Part shown: positions 35,849 through 44,927 of the stretch, piece after piece | Position numbering within the stretch: position 1 is the first letter of the stretch | How the letters are laid out: each line of letters begins with the position of its first letter | NCBI GenBank assembly: GCA_900596015.1 | Contig: UVIF01000023.1 | Location: 1 to 64,000 of the forward strand | DNA length: 64,000 bases | Source: Pseudomonas viridiflava | GTDB taxonomy: Bacteria; Pseudomonadota; Gammaproteobacteria; Pseudomonadales; Pseudomonadaceae | Direction: 5' to 3' | The notes under the pieces: model-generated | Databases searched by the model: none | What the model was told of the DNA's origin: nothing | Seen by the model: the letters and a program-made list of their open reading frames with translations, nothing else | Position numbers and translations under genes: made by a program

Positions 35849-38800
35849 GGCCCGCAGTGAAACGAGGTCTGCTGATTTCCCTGGCCGCGGTCGTTGGCGT
35901 GGTGCTGATTGTGATCGTGGCCGTATCGCTGGTATTGGGCACGCAAGCCGGCAGCCGCTGGGCGCTGGCTCGTGTGCCCGGACTGACCATGGAAAATTTC
36001 AGTGGCAGGTTGGGCGGGCATTGGCAGGCCGACAAGCTGGTATGGCAGCAGCAGGCGACCCGAGTCGAGGTGCAGGCGCTTGAACTGGCCTGGTCACCCG
36101 CGTGCCTGTGGCGCATGACCCTGTGCATCGACACCTTGCACACCGGTGCCATTCTTGCGCAGTTGCCTGCCAGCCAAGAGCCCGCCAGCAGCGGGCCGAT
36201 CGTACTGCCCGATCTGCAACTGCCCGTGGCGATAGAACTTGGCGATGTGCGTATCGGTAGCCTGGAACTGGACGGCGTGCAACAGCTGAGCGGTCTGGAG
36301 CTGGCGGCGCACTGGAGCGCCGATGGCCTGAAGATCGACCGGGCCCACCTGCAGCGTGAAGAAATGGTGCTGGATGCGAACGGCACTCTGCGCCCGGGCG
36401 GCCAATGGCCGCTCGATCTCAACGTCCAGGTGCAATTGCCTGCGGCGGACGACAAGCCCTGGCAGGTCACCCTCAACGCCACGGGCGATCTGCTGGATAC
36501 ACTGACCCTGGACGGGGAGAGCAGCGGCTACTTGCCCGCACTGATCACCGGCACGGTACAGCCGCTGGCCGAGCATTTGCCTGCGCAGTTGCGCATTCAG
36601 AGCGAGGCGTTCAAGCCCAGCGCCGGGTTGCCCGACACCTTGGCTTTCAATCAGCTGGAATTACTCGCCAAGGGTGACCTGCAGGGCGGCTACGCCATCG
36701 ATGGCCGAGCCAGCCTGCCGGCCGAGCAATCACCCATGACCTTGTTGCTCGGCGCGCGGGTGGATGCCAGGGGTGCGGTGGTGCAGGCGCTGGATATTTC
36801 GTCCAGCGCTCAACAGCATGTGCGTCTGTCTGGCACTCTGGATTGGCAGCAAGGTCTGGCGGCAAAGGCCAGGATCGACTGGCTGGATTTCCCCTGGCAC
36901 CGCCTGTATCCGGTCATTGCCGAGCCAGCCGTGAAGGTGCGGCGTTTCAACGGCGAGATCGACTACAGCGACGGCAAGTACCTGGGCAACCTGAAGGGTG
37001 CCTTCGATGGCCCGGCCGGTGCATTCACTCTGGTAACGCCATTCAGTGGCGACCTGCAGCAGGTCTTCCTGCCCCAGCTGGAACTGGTGGCCGGGCAGGG
37101 CAAGGCGGCAGGGCATCTGAACGTCAAGTTTGCCGACGGGATTGCGTGGGACACGGCACTGGCCCTGAGTGCCATCGATCCGGCCTACTGGGTCGCGCAG
37201 ATGCCCGGCAGCCTCGCTGGCCCTCTGCGCAGTACCGGTGAGTTCAAGAATGAGCAACTCTCGCTCGATGCCGACCTGGACCTCAAGGGCCGCCTGCGCG
37301 GGCAACCGGCAGTGTTTCAGGCCAAGGCCCAAGGCGCTGGCGAACGCTGGACGCTGGGCAACCTCGACGTTCGCCTGGGTGATAACCGCATCAAGGGCCA
37401 AGGCAGCCTGCAACAGCAAGTGCAGGGTCGCCTGGACATTGACCTGGCCCGCCTCGGGCAGTTGTGGCCCGGCCTTCAAGGCCAGCTGAAAGGGCAATTC
37501 GATGCCGCAGGTACCCTGCACGCACCTCAAGGCAAGCTCAAGTTGCTGGGCCAACAGTTGGCGATGGACAGCAATCGTCTGCAGAACCTGAACGTGAACG
37601 CTGGACTCGATGGGGCCCAGAACGGCACCCTCGACGTGAGCGCCGCAGGCATTCGCGTCGGCGAAGCCGATCTGGGCACCCTGAGCGCCAAGGCCTCGGG
37701 CAATATCAAGCGGCAAGCGTTGGAACTGGCTCTCAAGGGGCCTCAGCTGGCCCTGGCGACCAGTCTGGACGGTACGCTGGACAAAGGCTTCACCGCGCAA
37801 AGCAGCTGGCGCGGACGCCTGGCCAGCGGTTCGGTCCAGGCGGGCGGCCAGGACTGGCGGCTGCAGGCGCCAGCACGCCTGGAATACCTGGCCGGTGGCC
37901 GTGTCAACTTCGGTGCCCACTGCTGGCGTTCCGGAGCGGCCAGCCTGTGCGGCGAGGACCAGCGTCTGGCACCCGAGCCACGCCTGCGCTACCACCTCAA
38001 GCAATTCCCGCTGGACAGCCTTGCGCAGTGGCTGCCGAAGGATTTCGCCTGGCAGGGTATGCTCAATGCCGACGTAGCAGTCGATGTGCCTGCCAGTGGC
38101 CCGGCCGGTGAGATCACGGTCGATGCCGGCAACGGCACCCTGCGTGTGCGCAACGACCAGCAGTGGGTCGACTTCCCCTATGAAACACTGCGGCTGACCA
38201 GTCGGCTGAACCCCAAGCGCATCGACACCGAGCTGAATTTCCGCGGTGATCGGCTCGGGCAACTGCAGGTGATTGCGCAGATCGATCCGATTCCGGACAA
38301 CAAGCCCGTCACTGGTAGCTTCCGCCTGGCAGGACTCGACCTTTCCATCGCCCGTCCCTTCGTGCCCATGGTCGAAACCCTGAAGGGCCAGCTCGATGGC
38401 AGCGGACAGATCACAGGCTCCCTGATGGCACCGCAGGTCAACGGTAACGTCCGTCTCAGCGGTGGCGAAATAGCCGGCCCGGAACTGCCGACTACCCTTG
38501 AGGACCTGCAGTTGCAGGCGCAGATCGCAGGCGAAAGCGTACGCTTGCAAGGCAGCTGGAAAAGCGGCAAGACGGGCCAAGGTTCGCTGGGCGGCACCGT
38601 TGCCTGGGCCGATGCCCTGGATGTGGACGTGCAGCTCAAGGGCTCGCGGTTGCCGATCAATGTCGAACCCTATGCGACCTTGGAAGCAGCGCCGGACTTG
38701 CGCATCCAGATGAACGGCGAGCGCCTGGCAGTGGTCGGCAAGGTGTTCATTCCCAAGGGGGCCATCGTGGTTCGGCAATTGCCGCCGTCCACCGTGAAGC

Positions 38801-39546
38801 TGTCCGATGACGTTGTCATCGTCGGTAATCAGACCGAGCAGGGCAAGACGCCGTTGCCCATGGCGATTGATATCGATGTAGAAGTGGGCCAGGAGAAACT
38901 CACCTTCAACGGCTTCGGCCTGAGCGCCAACCTGGCAGGTCATGTTCACATTGGCGACAACCTGGACACGCGCGGTGAGCTGGCCCTCAATGACGGACGC
39001 TACAACGCCTATGGGCAGCGCCTGACCATACGCCGCGCGCGTCTGTTGTTCGCCGGGCCAATCAGCCAGCCGTACCTGGACATCGAAGCGATCCGCACCA
39101 CAGGGGATGTGATCGCTGGGATCCGCTTGACCGGCAACGCCGAGCAACCCACCAGCGAGGTGTTCTCGGAACCGACCATGAGCCAGGAGCAAGCGCTCTC
39201 CTACCTGGTGTTGGGCCGTCCGTTGGGCAACAGCGGCGAGGACAACAACATGCTCGCCCAGGCGGCGCTCGGTCTGGGTCTGATGGGCAGCTCGGGGGTG
39301 ACCAGTAAATTGGCCACCGACCTGGGTATCGAAGATTTCCAGCTCGACACCCAGGGCAGTGGTGATGCCACCAGTGTGGTCGCCAGCGGCAATATTTCCG
39401 AGAAGCTCAGCCTGCGCTACGGCGTGGGGGTTTTCGAGCCGGCCAATACCATCGCCTTGCGCTACTTGTTGAGCAAGCGTTTGTATCTGGAAGTGGCCAG
39501 CGGCGTCGCCAGCTCGCTGGATCTGTTCTACAAACGCGACTTCTGA
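35845..39546 (+). CDS. tamB: Translocation/assembly module protein TamB
   Basis: A 1233-aa AsmA-like bridge protein. The N-terminus has one inner-membrane anchor (residues ~11-32, LISLAAVVGVVLIVIVAVSL). The long middle part consists of repeating beta-strands of the lipid-groove type (~60-1000). The C-terminal DUF490/TamB domain (~880-1233) holds characteristic motifs such as GELALNDGRYNAYGQ, LSYLVLGRPLG and the terminal LRYLLSKRLYLEVASG. Length is close to E. coli TamB (1259). It spans the periplasm to contact TamA. Overlaps tamA by 4 bp; a convergent small regulator gene starts the next region. Confidence 0.93.
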   Translation: MRPAVKRGLLISLAAVVGVVLIVIVAVSLVLGTQAGSRWALARVPGLTMENFSGRLGGHWQADKLVWQQQATRVEVQALELAWSPACLWRMTLCIDTLHTGAILAQLPASQEPASSGPIVLPDLQLPVAIELGDVRIGSLELDGVQQLSGLELAAHWSADGLKIDRAHLQREEMVLDANGTLRPGGQWPLDLNVQVQLPAADDKPWQVTLNATGDLLDTLTLDGESSGYLPALITGTVQPLAEHLPAQLRIQSEAFKPSAGLPDTLAFNQLELLAKGDLQGGYAIDGRASLPAEQSPMTLLLGARVDARGAVVQALDISSSAQQHVRLSGTLDWQQGLAAKARIDWLDFPWHRLYPVIAEPAVKVRRFNGEIDYSDGKYLGNLKGAFDGPAGAFTLVTPFSGDLQQVFLPQLELVAGQGKAAGHLNVKFADGIAWDTALALSAIDPAYWVAQMPGSLAGPLRSTGEFKNEQLSLDADLDLKGRLRGQPAVFQAKAQGAGERWTLGNLDVRLGDNRIKGQGSLQQQVQGRLDIDLARLGQLWPGLQGQLKGQFDAAGTLHAPQGKLKLLGQQLAMDSNRLQNLNVNAGLDGAQNGTLDVSAAGIRVGEADLGTLSAKASGNIKRQALELALKGPQLALATSLDGTLDKGFTAQSSWRGRLASGSVQAGGQDWRLQAPARLEYLAGGRVNFGAHCWRSGAASLCGEDQRLAPEPRLRYHLKQFPLDSLAQWLPKDFAWQGMLNADVAVDVPASGPAGEITVDAGNGTLRVRNDQQWVDFPYETLRLTSRLNPKRIDTELNFRGDRLGQLQVIAQIDPIPDNKPVTGSFRLAGLDLSIARPFVPMVETLKGQLDGSGQITGSLMAPQVNGNVRLSGGEIAGPELPTTLEDLQLQAQIAGESVRLQGSWKSGKTGQGSLGGTVAWADALDVDVQLKGSRLPINVEPYATLEAAPDLRIQMNGERLAVVGKVFIPKGAIVVRQLPPSTVKLSDDVVIVGNQTEQGKTPLPMAIDIDVEVGQEKLTFNGFGLSANLAGHVHIGDNLDTRGELALNDGRYNAYGQRLTIRRARLLFAGPISQPYLDIEAIRTTGDVIAGIRLTGNAEQPTSEVFSEPTMSQEQALSYLVLGRPLGNSGEDNNMLAQAALGLGLMGSSGVTSKLATDLGIEDFQLDTQGSGDATSVVASGNISEKLSLRYGVGVFEPANTIALRYLLSKRLYLEVASGVASSLDLFYKRDF

Positions 39547-39584
39547 TGGCTACCCCGGGCCCGCGAATCGGGCTTGGGGAGGAC

Positions 39585-39959
39585 TCACAGCGCTAGGTTA
39601 CGACGGATATTGCCGATCTGCCGCTGGCTCAGGCCGTACTTGTGTGCCAGTACGCTGCGAGATGTGCCGTTGCGCGTCTCGTGGTGAATCTGCTGGTTGC
39701 GCCATTGGCGCAGGAAATGGTCGGCCTTGGGAATTTCCAGGGCCATGCCGGCGAAGCGCTGGATCAACGCCACTACCGTTGCGGCTTCCAGATGTTCCGC
39801 CAGCGCGGTGCGTTGCGGATGTTTGGGAATGTAGCGCGGGCGTCCGCCATAGAGCTGGGTAAGGCGATAGGCCTGTTCGACGCCGATGCATTCGATCAGT
39901 ACCTGCAGCGAATGGGGAAGTTGCTCGACGTCGATCTGCTGGAGCTGTTGGGTGTTCAT
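39585..39959 (-). CDS. Mor-family (phage Mu Mor/C-like) transcriptional regulator
   Basis: A 124-aa protein whose C-terminal half (RFAGMALEIPKADHFLRQWR through SVLAHKYGLSQRQIGNIRRN) is the Mor-type helix-turn-helix, and whose N-terminus includes the dimerisation strand region (LIECIGVEQAYRLTQLYGGR, then PRYIPK). The start MNTQQLQQIDV at 39959 has an AAGGAAG sequence 6-12 bp upstream. Mor proteins activate middle genes of Mu-like phages, but no phage genes surround this one; it may be a domesticated regulator or a lone remnant. It is convergent with tamB, 38 bp between stops. Confidence 0.82.
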   Translation of the reverse strand: MNTQQLQQIDVEQLPHSLQVLIECIGVEQAYRLTQLYGGRPRYIPKHPQRTALAEHLEAATVVALIQRFAGMALEIPKADHFLRQWRNQQIHHETRNGTSRSVLAHKYGLSQRQIGNIRRNLAL

Positions 39960-40227
39960 GGTGACTTCCTTGTGGCAGCACTTGGCCAATCCGGCCGGAA
40001 GTCATTCTTGTCCAGGTGTCCCTGAGGCTCTAGGAGTCAAGAGGTCTCTGGCTGTGGGCAGGTTCCGGTAGGCACGTGGGAAATCTATACCGCAACTGGA
40101 TAAGCCATTGGCTCTGCGGATCTGCTCGAACACGGGTTCGTGTCGGGCCTTGGCGATGTAACATAGCGCGCTTACAGAGACATACCGGTAGTAGAATCCG
40201 GGCCAACACGACTGTCAGGACCATTAG

Positions 40228-40419
40228 ATGACTCAAGCTCAACGTATCAAATATTCCTTGCTGATTGCCCTGGTGGTATTGCTGATCATGCTCGGGCTGT
40301 CCTATCTGCAGAGCCAGGGCGTCATCACCGAAAAACTCTTCCAATACATTGCCATGGGTATTGCCGTGCTGGTGGTGGTGATCAACGGTGTGCTGCGTCG
40401 CAAGGTCAAGCGACCGTAA
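40228..40419 (+). CDS. Small two-helix membrane protein, 63 aa
   Basis: Two hydrophobic helices (residues ~10-28, LLIALVVLLIMLGLSYLQSQ, and ~40-56, YIAMGIAVLVVVINGVL) are joined by a short polar loop, with a basic C-terminal tail RRKVKRP that should face the cytoplasm. No named family. The ATG follows a purine-rich stretch AGGACC. The 268-bp region upstream (39960-40227) contains no other visible gene and probably the promoter. Confidence 0.7.
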   Translation: MTQAQRIKYSLLIALVVLLIMLGLSYLQSQGVITEKLFQYIAMGIAVLVVVINGVLRRKVKRP

Positions 40420-40500
40420 GAGGGCGGCCTTTGAACTAATTTTTCGAGGTGACGCTCCAAGACAGTGCAGCACAAACCAATCACTGTTATGGAGTGCCCC

Positions 40501-40767
40501 ATGTTCAAGAAGACTTTGACTGCCGTCGTTGCAACTTCCGCCCTGATGACCGCTGGCCTGGCGCTGGCCGACAAGCCCGGCGCTGGTTGGATCACCATCG
40601 AAAAAGCCATCGAGACCGCCAAGTCCAAGGGTTACACGGAAGTGTGGAAAATCGAAGCTGACGACAACGGCTACTGGGAAGGTGAGGGCAAGAAAGCCGA
40701 CGGCGTAGCTTACGAGTTCCGTATCGACGGCCAGTCGGGCAACGTGCTGCGCGATCAGAAGGACTGA
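40501..40767 (+). CDS. Periplasmic PepSY-domain protein, 88 aa
   Basis: The signal peptide MFKKTLTAVVATSALMTAGL ends at LALA-DK (residue ~22), followed by a single PepSY domain of ~65 residues (AGWITIEKAIETAKSKGYTE through YEFRIDGQSGNVLRDQKD). PepSY modules are thought to inhibit or chaperone periplasmic enzymes. The ATG at 40501 was chosen for the signal peptide; 12 upstream codons are open but polar. Stand-alone single-domain forms such as this are common in pseudomonads and their role is unknown. Confidence 0.85.
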   Translation: MFKKTLTAVVATSALMTAGLALADKPGAGWITIEKAIETAKSKGYTEVWKIEADDNGYWEGEGKKADGVAYEFRIDGQSGNVLRDQKD

Positions 40768-40842
40768 TGCCCGCGGGCTTGTCCTGAGGCGGGTGGGTGT
40801 GGCGTACTAGGGCTTCGTTCCGTTGACGCCAGGAAATGCCCG

Positions 40843-41868
40843 ATGCCTGCTAGCGACCCCGCCGTTCAATCGCTGTCTTTCGCCGATCTGACGCACTTGC
40901 TGCGTCAGATTTTCTTGCGTCATGGCACCTGCGCCGAGGTGGCCGATATCCTTGCCCACAACTGTGCGACCGCCCAACGCGACGGGGCCCACAGCCACGG
41001 CACATTCCGCATCCCCGGTTACCTGTCTACCCTGGCCAGCGGCTGGGTGGATGGCAAGGCGCGTCCGCAGGTCGAAGACGTTGCCAGTGGTTATGTGGCA
41101 GTGGATGCCGCCGGTGGCTTTGCCCAGCCAGCACTGGCCGCGGCGCGTGGGCTGCTGGTGAGCAAGGCGCGCGAGGCAGGTATCGCCGTGCTGGCCATCC
41201 GCAATTCCCATCACTTTGCCGCGCTCTGGCCGGATGTCGAACCGTTCGCCGCCGAAGGCCTGGTGGCCCTGAGCGTGGTCAACAGCATGACCTGCGTCGT
41301 TCCCCATGGCGGCACCAAGCCGTTGTTCGGCACCAATCCGATCGCTTTCGCAGCGCCCTGCGCCGGCAAGGATCCGCTGGTCTTCGACATGGCGACCAGT
41401 GCATTGGCCCACGGTGATGTACAGATCGCGGCACGGGCCGGGCATCCCGTGCCTGTTGGCGCCGGTGTCGACAAGCACGGGCAGCAGACTACCGATGCGG
41501 CGGCAATTCTCGATGGCGGGGCGCTGCTGCCCTTTGGTGGCCACAAAGGCTCGGCGTTGTCGATGATGGTGGAGCTGCTCTCAGCGGCGCTCACCGGTGG
41601 AAACTTTTCCTTCGAATTCGATTGGGCACGCCATCCCGGTGCGCAGACGCCTTGGACCGGGCAGTTGATCATCGTCATCGACCCCAGCAAGAGTACTGGC
41701 CAGAACTTTGCCGAACGGAGCCGCGAGTTGGTCGAGCGCATGCATGAAGCCGGGCAATCGCGCCTATCGGGCGACAGGCGCTATCGCCAGCGCGCACTGT
41801 CACAGCGCCAGGGCATTTCGATGCCGGTGGAAGAGTTGGAAAGATTGCGGGCTTTGGCTGGAGAATGA
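40843..41868 (+). CDS. dpkA: Ldh2-family NADPH reductase, delta1-piperideine-2-carboxylate/pyrroline-2-carboxylate reductase
   Basis: A 341-aa member of the malate/L-lactate dehydrogenase (Ldh_2) superfamily. Segments such as RDGAHSHGTFRIPGYLSTLA (residues ~45-64), the catalytic His region NSHHFAALWPDVEPFA and LPFGGHKGSALSMMVELLSA match what I know of Pseudomonas DpkA. That enzyme reduces cyclic imino acids from D-lysine and D-proline/hydroxyproline breakdown to L-pipecolate and L-proline. It stands alone here, without D-amino acid oxidase or lysine genes, so substrate assignment rests on family similarity. Confidence 0.82.
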   Translation: MPASDPAVQSLSFADLTHLLRQIFLRHGTCAEVADILAHNCATAQRDGAHSHGTFRIPGYLSTLASGWVDGKARPQVEDVASGYVAVDAAGGFAQPALAAARGLLVSKAREAGIAVLAIRNSHHFAALWPDVEPFAAEGLVALSVVNSMTCVVPHGGTKPLFGTNPIAFAAPCAGKDPLVFDMATSALAHGDVQIAARAGHPVPVGAGVDKHGQQTTDAAAILDGGALLPFGGHKGSALSMMVELLSAALTGGNFSFEFDWARHPGAQTPWTGQLIIVIDPSKSTGQNFAERSRELVERMHEAGQSRLSGDRRYRQRALSQRQGISMPVEELERLRALAGE

Positions 41869-41950
41869 TGCAGGAAGGGCCGCTGCGATCGACGGCCCGG
41901 AACAGCGATGGAAAAACGCGGGTGAAAACAGTGGATGCACAAGGGTCGAA

Positions 41951-42271
41951 TCAGTCGCGACGGCCCAGCAGCAGACCCAACAGCAGGCCGCAGGTAGCCG
42001 ATGCCGCGACGGTCTGCCAAGGATGGCCACCGATATAGGTTTGCGTGGCTTCGACCACAGGCTTGGCGCGTTCGCGCAGCCCGGCCAGCGAATAGGAAAC
42101 GTGTTCCAGCTTGGAGTTGACTTGCGCGCGCAGGCTATTGGCGTCGTCACCCACCAGGGAAGCGCCGTCCCTGAGCATTTTTTCCGATTCTTCGATCAAC
42201 GCCAGCAGCTCGCTGAAAACTTGATCCTTGATTTGATCCTCGGCCGATTCAGCACTTGATCTACGGGCCAT
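41951..42271 (-). CDS. DUF883 (ElaB/YqjD-like) ribosome-associated membrane protein
   Basis: A ~106-aa protein with a long amphipathic helix (residues ~10-75) and a C-terminal membrane anchor with glycines (TVAASATCGLLLGLLLGRRD). In E. coli ElaB/YqjD bind ribosomes in stationary phase and anchor them to the inner membrane. Start codons at 42280 and 42271 are both possible; 42271 (MARRSSAES) is preferred since it has a GAGTGA purine tract before it. Single gene, divergent from the 84-aa gene at 42428. Confidence 0.82.
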   Translation of the reverse strand: MARRSSAESAEDQIKDQVFSELLALIEESEKMLRDGASLVGDDANSLRAQVNSKLEHVSYSLAGLRERAKPVVEATQTYIGGHPWQTVAASATCGLLLGLLLGRRD

Positions 42272-42427
42272 TTCACTCACTCCTGGTGTTTATTAAGGCA
42301 GTGCAAGATTGAGTCCCGGCGCCCTGGAAAGTTGCATGCAGGGCGCAGGAGCGGCGTTTGCTCCTACAGTTTTTCATGTCCAGACGTGTAAGATGTCGCC
42401 TGTTTTTTCTGCTGACAGGTACTCGCA

Positions 42428-42682
42428 ATGAGCTTCAATCTCGCTAATCGTTCGCTGGCCGAGCGCGCCATGATCGAGGATGAAAAGGCCCGTCTCTACG
42501 AGCTGTGGCAGGCCAACCTGGGCAAGGCCAAGGCCGATGCTGCCCGACTCATCGGGGAAAAGGCCAAGCGCAAGGGGCGCTGGGCCGAGTGGGTACGGGG
42601 CGAGCTTGACGGCATGTCTCCCCCTGAATACGCCAACATGGTGCGTGCCGAAGTGAACAAGCTGATGGCGTCGGCTCGCTGA
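42428..42682 (+). CDS. Hypothetical protein, 84 aa
   Basis: A short, highly charged, helical cytosolic protein (MSFNLANRSLAERAMIEDEK, then a Lys/Ala-rich helix and DGMSPPEYANMVRAEVNKLM). No membrane segment, no cysteine. I do not recognise a named family, but composition and codon usage match neighbouring genes. The leader contains a small hairpin GGAGC/GCTCC followed by TACAGTTTTT at ~42347-42375, and the GACAGGTACTCGCA stretch lies just before the start. Confidence 0.65.
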   Translation: MSFNLANRSLAERAMIEDEKARLYELWQANLGKAKADAARLIGEKAKRKGRWAEWVRGELDGMSPPEYANMVRAEVNKLMASAR

Positions 42683-42721
42683 GCGGGGGGTCGCCAGCAC
42701 CATCCGCGCAAGTGTCTGGTT

Positions 42722-43192
42722 TCAGTAACCCGCGGCCGTCGGCAGGCTCAAGGTACCGCTGTCGCTGAAGCGCACCGTCCCGAACAGCCCGCCAGCAAGC
42801 TTGCCATGCAATCGGTAGGGCATGCCGTTCAAGCTCTGGGCGGGGTTCAGGCCCACGGCCTGACGCAACGCCGTGAACGCGGACACACTCACCGGCACAG
42901 CCAGCACTTCTTCCGAATACCGTTCGATACGACCGTGCTGGCTGCTGACGCCACTGGCCAGCGGCTGTCCATTGACGTCCAGGTTTACCGCCACCCCGTC
43001 ATACTCGATGGCGGTTTCGTTGGGGTTCTGCAGCCGCAGCTTGATGGCGAAGCGCAGCTCCAACTCCTGCGCAGGCAAGGGCTCGATGCCCACCACACTG
43101 ATGGAAACCGGATCCCTGGAAGGCAACAGCGAACATCCCGCAATGCCGGCCAGAAGTGCCAGGGTCAAGCAACTGCGCAATAAGCGAAACAT
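42722..43192 (-). CDS. LEA type-2 (WHy domain) lipoprotein
   Basis: A 156-aa outer- or inner-membrane lipoprotein with lipobox LLAGIAGC (Cys20), then a single beta-sandwich LEA14/WHy domain (VVGIEPLPAQELELRFAIKL, NPNETAIEYDGVAVNLDVNG). These domains resemble plant desiccation proteins and are linked to stress tolerance. The start MFRLLRSCLTLAL at 43192 gives a proper signal peptide; the frame is open 16 codons further up. It is divergent from eat, with 366 bp between. Confidence 0.85.
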   Translation of the reverse strand: MFRLLRSCLTLALLAGIAGCSLLPSRDPVSISVVGIEPLPAQELELRFAIKLRLQNPNETAIEYDGVAVNLDVNGQPLASGVSSQHGRIERYSEEVLAVPVSVSAFTALRQAVGLNPAQSLNGMPYRLHGKLAGGLFGTVRFSDSGTLSLPTAAGY

Positions 43193-43450
43193 GGGTCTGT
43201 AGCTCCCGAGCCGAGCACGACGCTCCCTGAGTGCGACCATCAGTGTGGCGCTGGGTTCGCCGTTCAGCCTGGATGCGCAAAACGGATATGCCCGACCATG
43301 GCTTGGACTGGCTTGATGTGTGCAGATGTTTCAAGCAAACGGCGTTCCTGCGTGGGCAGCCCTGCGCCGCTGTGGCGGTGCAGGTATCGGTGCGTTGGAT
43401 CGGGGCGATGGATCGCGGCAAGCCCCAGACTGGCGCACTGGCTGGACCAA

Positions 43451-43501
43451 GGAGGGTAGGGCATCTTTTACCCTCTTGGCGCCAAGTGGTTATTTGGCGC
43501 C
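43451..43501. promoter_or_regulatory. Cluster of inverted repeats upstream of eat-eutBC
   Basis: Within 50 bp lie GAGGGTA...TACCCTC (7-bp inverted repeat, 43452-43475), the palindrome TTGGCGCCAA (43476-43485) and a second TTTGGCGCC (43493-43501), 58 bp before the eat start. Repeated TTGGCGCC boxes 17 bp apart suggest binding of a dimeric regulator to one face of the helix. The remainder of the 366-bp gap (43193-43558) shows nothing coding. Confidence 0.45.
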
Positions 43502-43558
43502 TATGGTTACCCTTCAGGAACGCTCCTTTGCGCACATCCGTCTTCGAGGGCACACCCC

Positions 43559-44917
43559 ATGACCGTTTCGAAACTCAAACCCACGCTGGGCACTCTGCAC
43601 TTGTGGGGCATAGCCGTAGGCCTGGTGATCTCCGGTGAATACTTTGGCTGGAGCTATGGCTGGGGCAGCGCCGGCACTTTGGGTTTTCTGTGCACGACGC
43701 TGATGGTCGCGGTGATGTACACCTGCTTCATCTTCAGCTTCACCGAACTGACCACGGCCATTCCCAATGCGGGTGGTCCATTTGCCTACAGCCTGCGCGC
43801 ATTCGGCCCTGCAGGCGGCATGATCGCCGGACTGGCGACCCTGATCGAATTCGTTTTCGCCCCGCCGGCCATCGCCATGGCCATCGGCGCCTACCTCAAC
43901 GTGCAGTTTCCCGGGCTCGATCCCAAGTGGGCGGCGGTCGGTGCCTATGCTGTGTTCATGAGCCTGAATATCGTCGGAGTAAGCATTGCCGCCACTTTCG
44001 AACTGGTGGTCACCATCCTGGCCGTTTTCGAACTGCTGGTGTTCATGGGCGTGGTGGCGCCGGCGTTCAGTTTCAGCAACTTCGCCCTGGGCGGTTGGGC
44101 TGGGTCCGACACGTTCAGTCTCGGTGCATTGAGCGGCATGTTCGCGGCGATCCCTTTCGCCATCTGGTTCTTCCTGGCCATCGAGGGTGCCGCCATGGCA
44201 GCGGAGGAAGCCAAGGACCCCAAGCGGACCATTCCCCGCGCCTACATCGCCGGGATCCTGACCTTGGTCACCTTGGCTATCAGCGTGATGATCTTCGCCG
44301 GTGGCGTCGGCGACTGGCGCGCCCTGGCCAACATCAACGACCCGCTGCCGCAGGCGATGAAAGGCGTGGTGGGCGAGAACTCCAATTGGATGCACATGCT
44401 GGTATGGATCGGTCTGTTCGGGCTCGTCGCCAGTTTCCATGGCATCATCCTGGGCTATTCACGGCAGTTCTTCGCGCTGGCACGGGCGGGTTTCCTGCCC
44501 AGAGGCCTGGCCAAGCTGTCGCGCTTCCAGACACCGCACCGCGCCATCCTCGCCGGTGGGGTGGTGGGTATCGCAGCGATCTTCAGCGATGGCCTGGTGA
44601 ACCTGCAGGGGCTCAGCCTGACCGCAGCGATGATCACCATGGCCGTATTCGGCGCCATCGTCATGTACATCATGAGCATGCTCAGCCTGTTCAAGCTGCG
44701 CCACAGCGAACCTCAGCTCGAGCGTTCCTTCCGTGCGCCCGGCTATCCGCTGGTGCCAGCCATGGCCCTGCTGCTGGCGCTGGTGTGTCTGGTCGCCATG
44801 GTGTGGTTCAATGCAATGATCTGCGGGATCTTCATCGGTCTGATGTGCCTCGGCTCGCTGTTCTGCGTGTTCGTGCGCAGCCGCGGCGACAGCCACCCCG
44901 TACTGGCCAGCGAGTGA
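43559..44917 (+). CDS. eat: Ethanolamine permease
   Basis: A 452-aa APC-superfamily transporter with about 12 membrane helices (first ones LWGIAVGLVISGEYFGWSYG and GFLCTTLMVAVMYTCFIFSF) and the substrate-site helix GGPFAYSLRAFGPAGG. It imports ethanolamine with protons at the inner membrane. The family call is made on sequence pattern and strongly supported by eutB 10 bp downstream and eutC after it. The start ATG at 43559 has GAGGG upstream. It is the first gene of a compact non-microcompartment ethanolamine operon. Confidence 0.93.
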   Translation: MTVSKLKPTLGTLHLWGIAVGLVISGEYFGWSYGWGSAGTLGFLCTTLMVAVMYTCFIFSFTELTTAIPNAGGPFAYSLRAFGPAGGMIAGLATLIEFVFAPPAIAMAIGAYLNVQFPGLDPKWAAVGAYAVFMSLNIVGVSIAATFELVVTILAVFELLVFMGVVAPAFSFSNFALGGWAGSDTFSLGALSGMFAAIPFAIWFFLAIEGAAMAAEEAKDPKRTIPRAYIAGILTLVTLAISVMIFAGGVGDWRALANINDPLPQAMKGVVGENSNWMHMLVWIGLFGLVASFHGIILGYSRQFFALARAGFLPRGLAKLSRFQTPHRAILAGGVVGIAAIFSDGLVNLQGLSLTAAMITMAVFGAIVMYIMSMLSLFKLRHSEPQLERSFRAPGYPLVPAMALLLALVCLVAMVWFNAMICGIFIGLMCLGSLFCVFVRSRGDSHPVLASE

Positions 44918-44927
44918 GGAGGGCAGC

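Noticed and set aside
36730..39192. Very long open frame on the minus strand opposite tamB (about 820 codons)
   Set aside because: It is the codon-position shadow of a GC-rich gene. The plus-strand frame encodes a full TamB with clear domains; the antisense product is low in structure and has no start signals. The same applies to long antisense frames opposite gor, ahpF, mtlD, dnaE2 and treS.
43246..43260. Sigma-54-like TGGCGCTGGGTTCGC upstream of eat
   Set aside because: Spacing fits but two conserved bases differ, and it lies 300 bp before eat inside a GC-rich stretch; much weaker than the element at 58848-58862.
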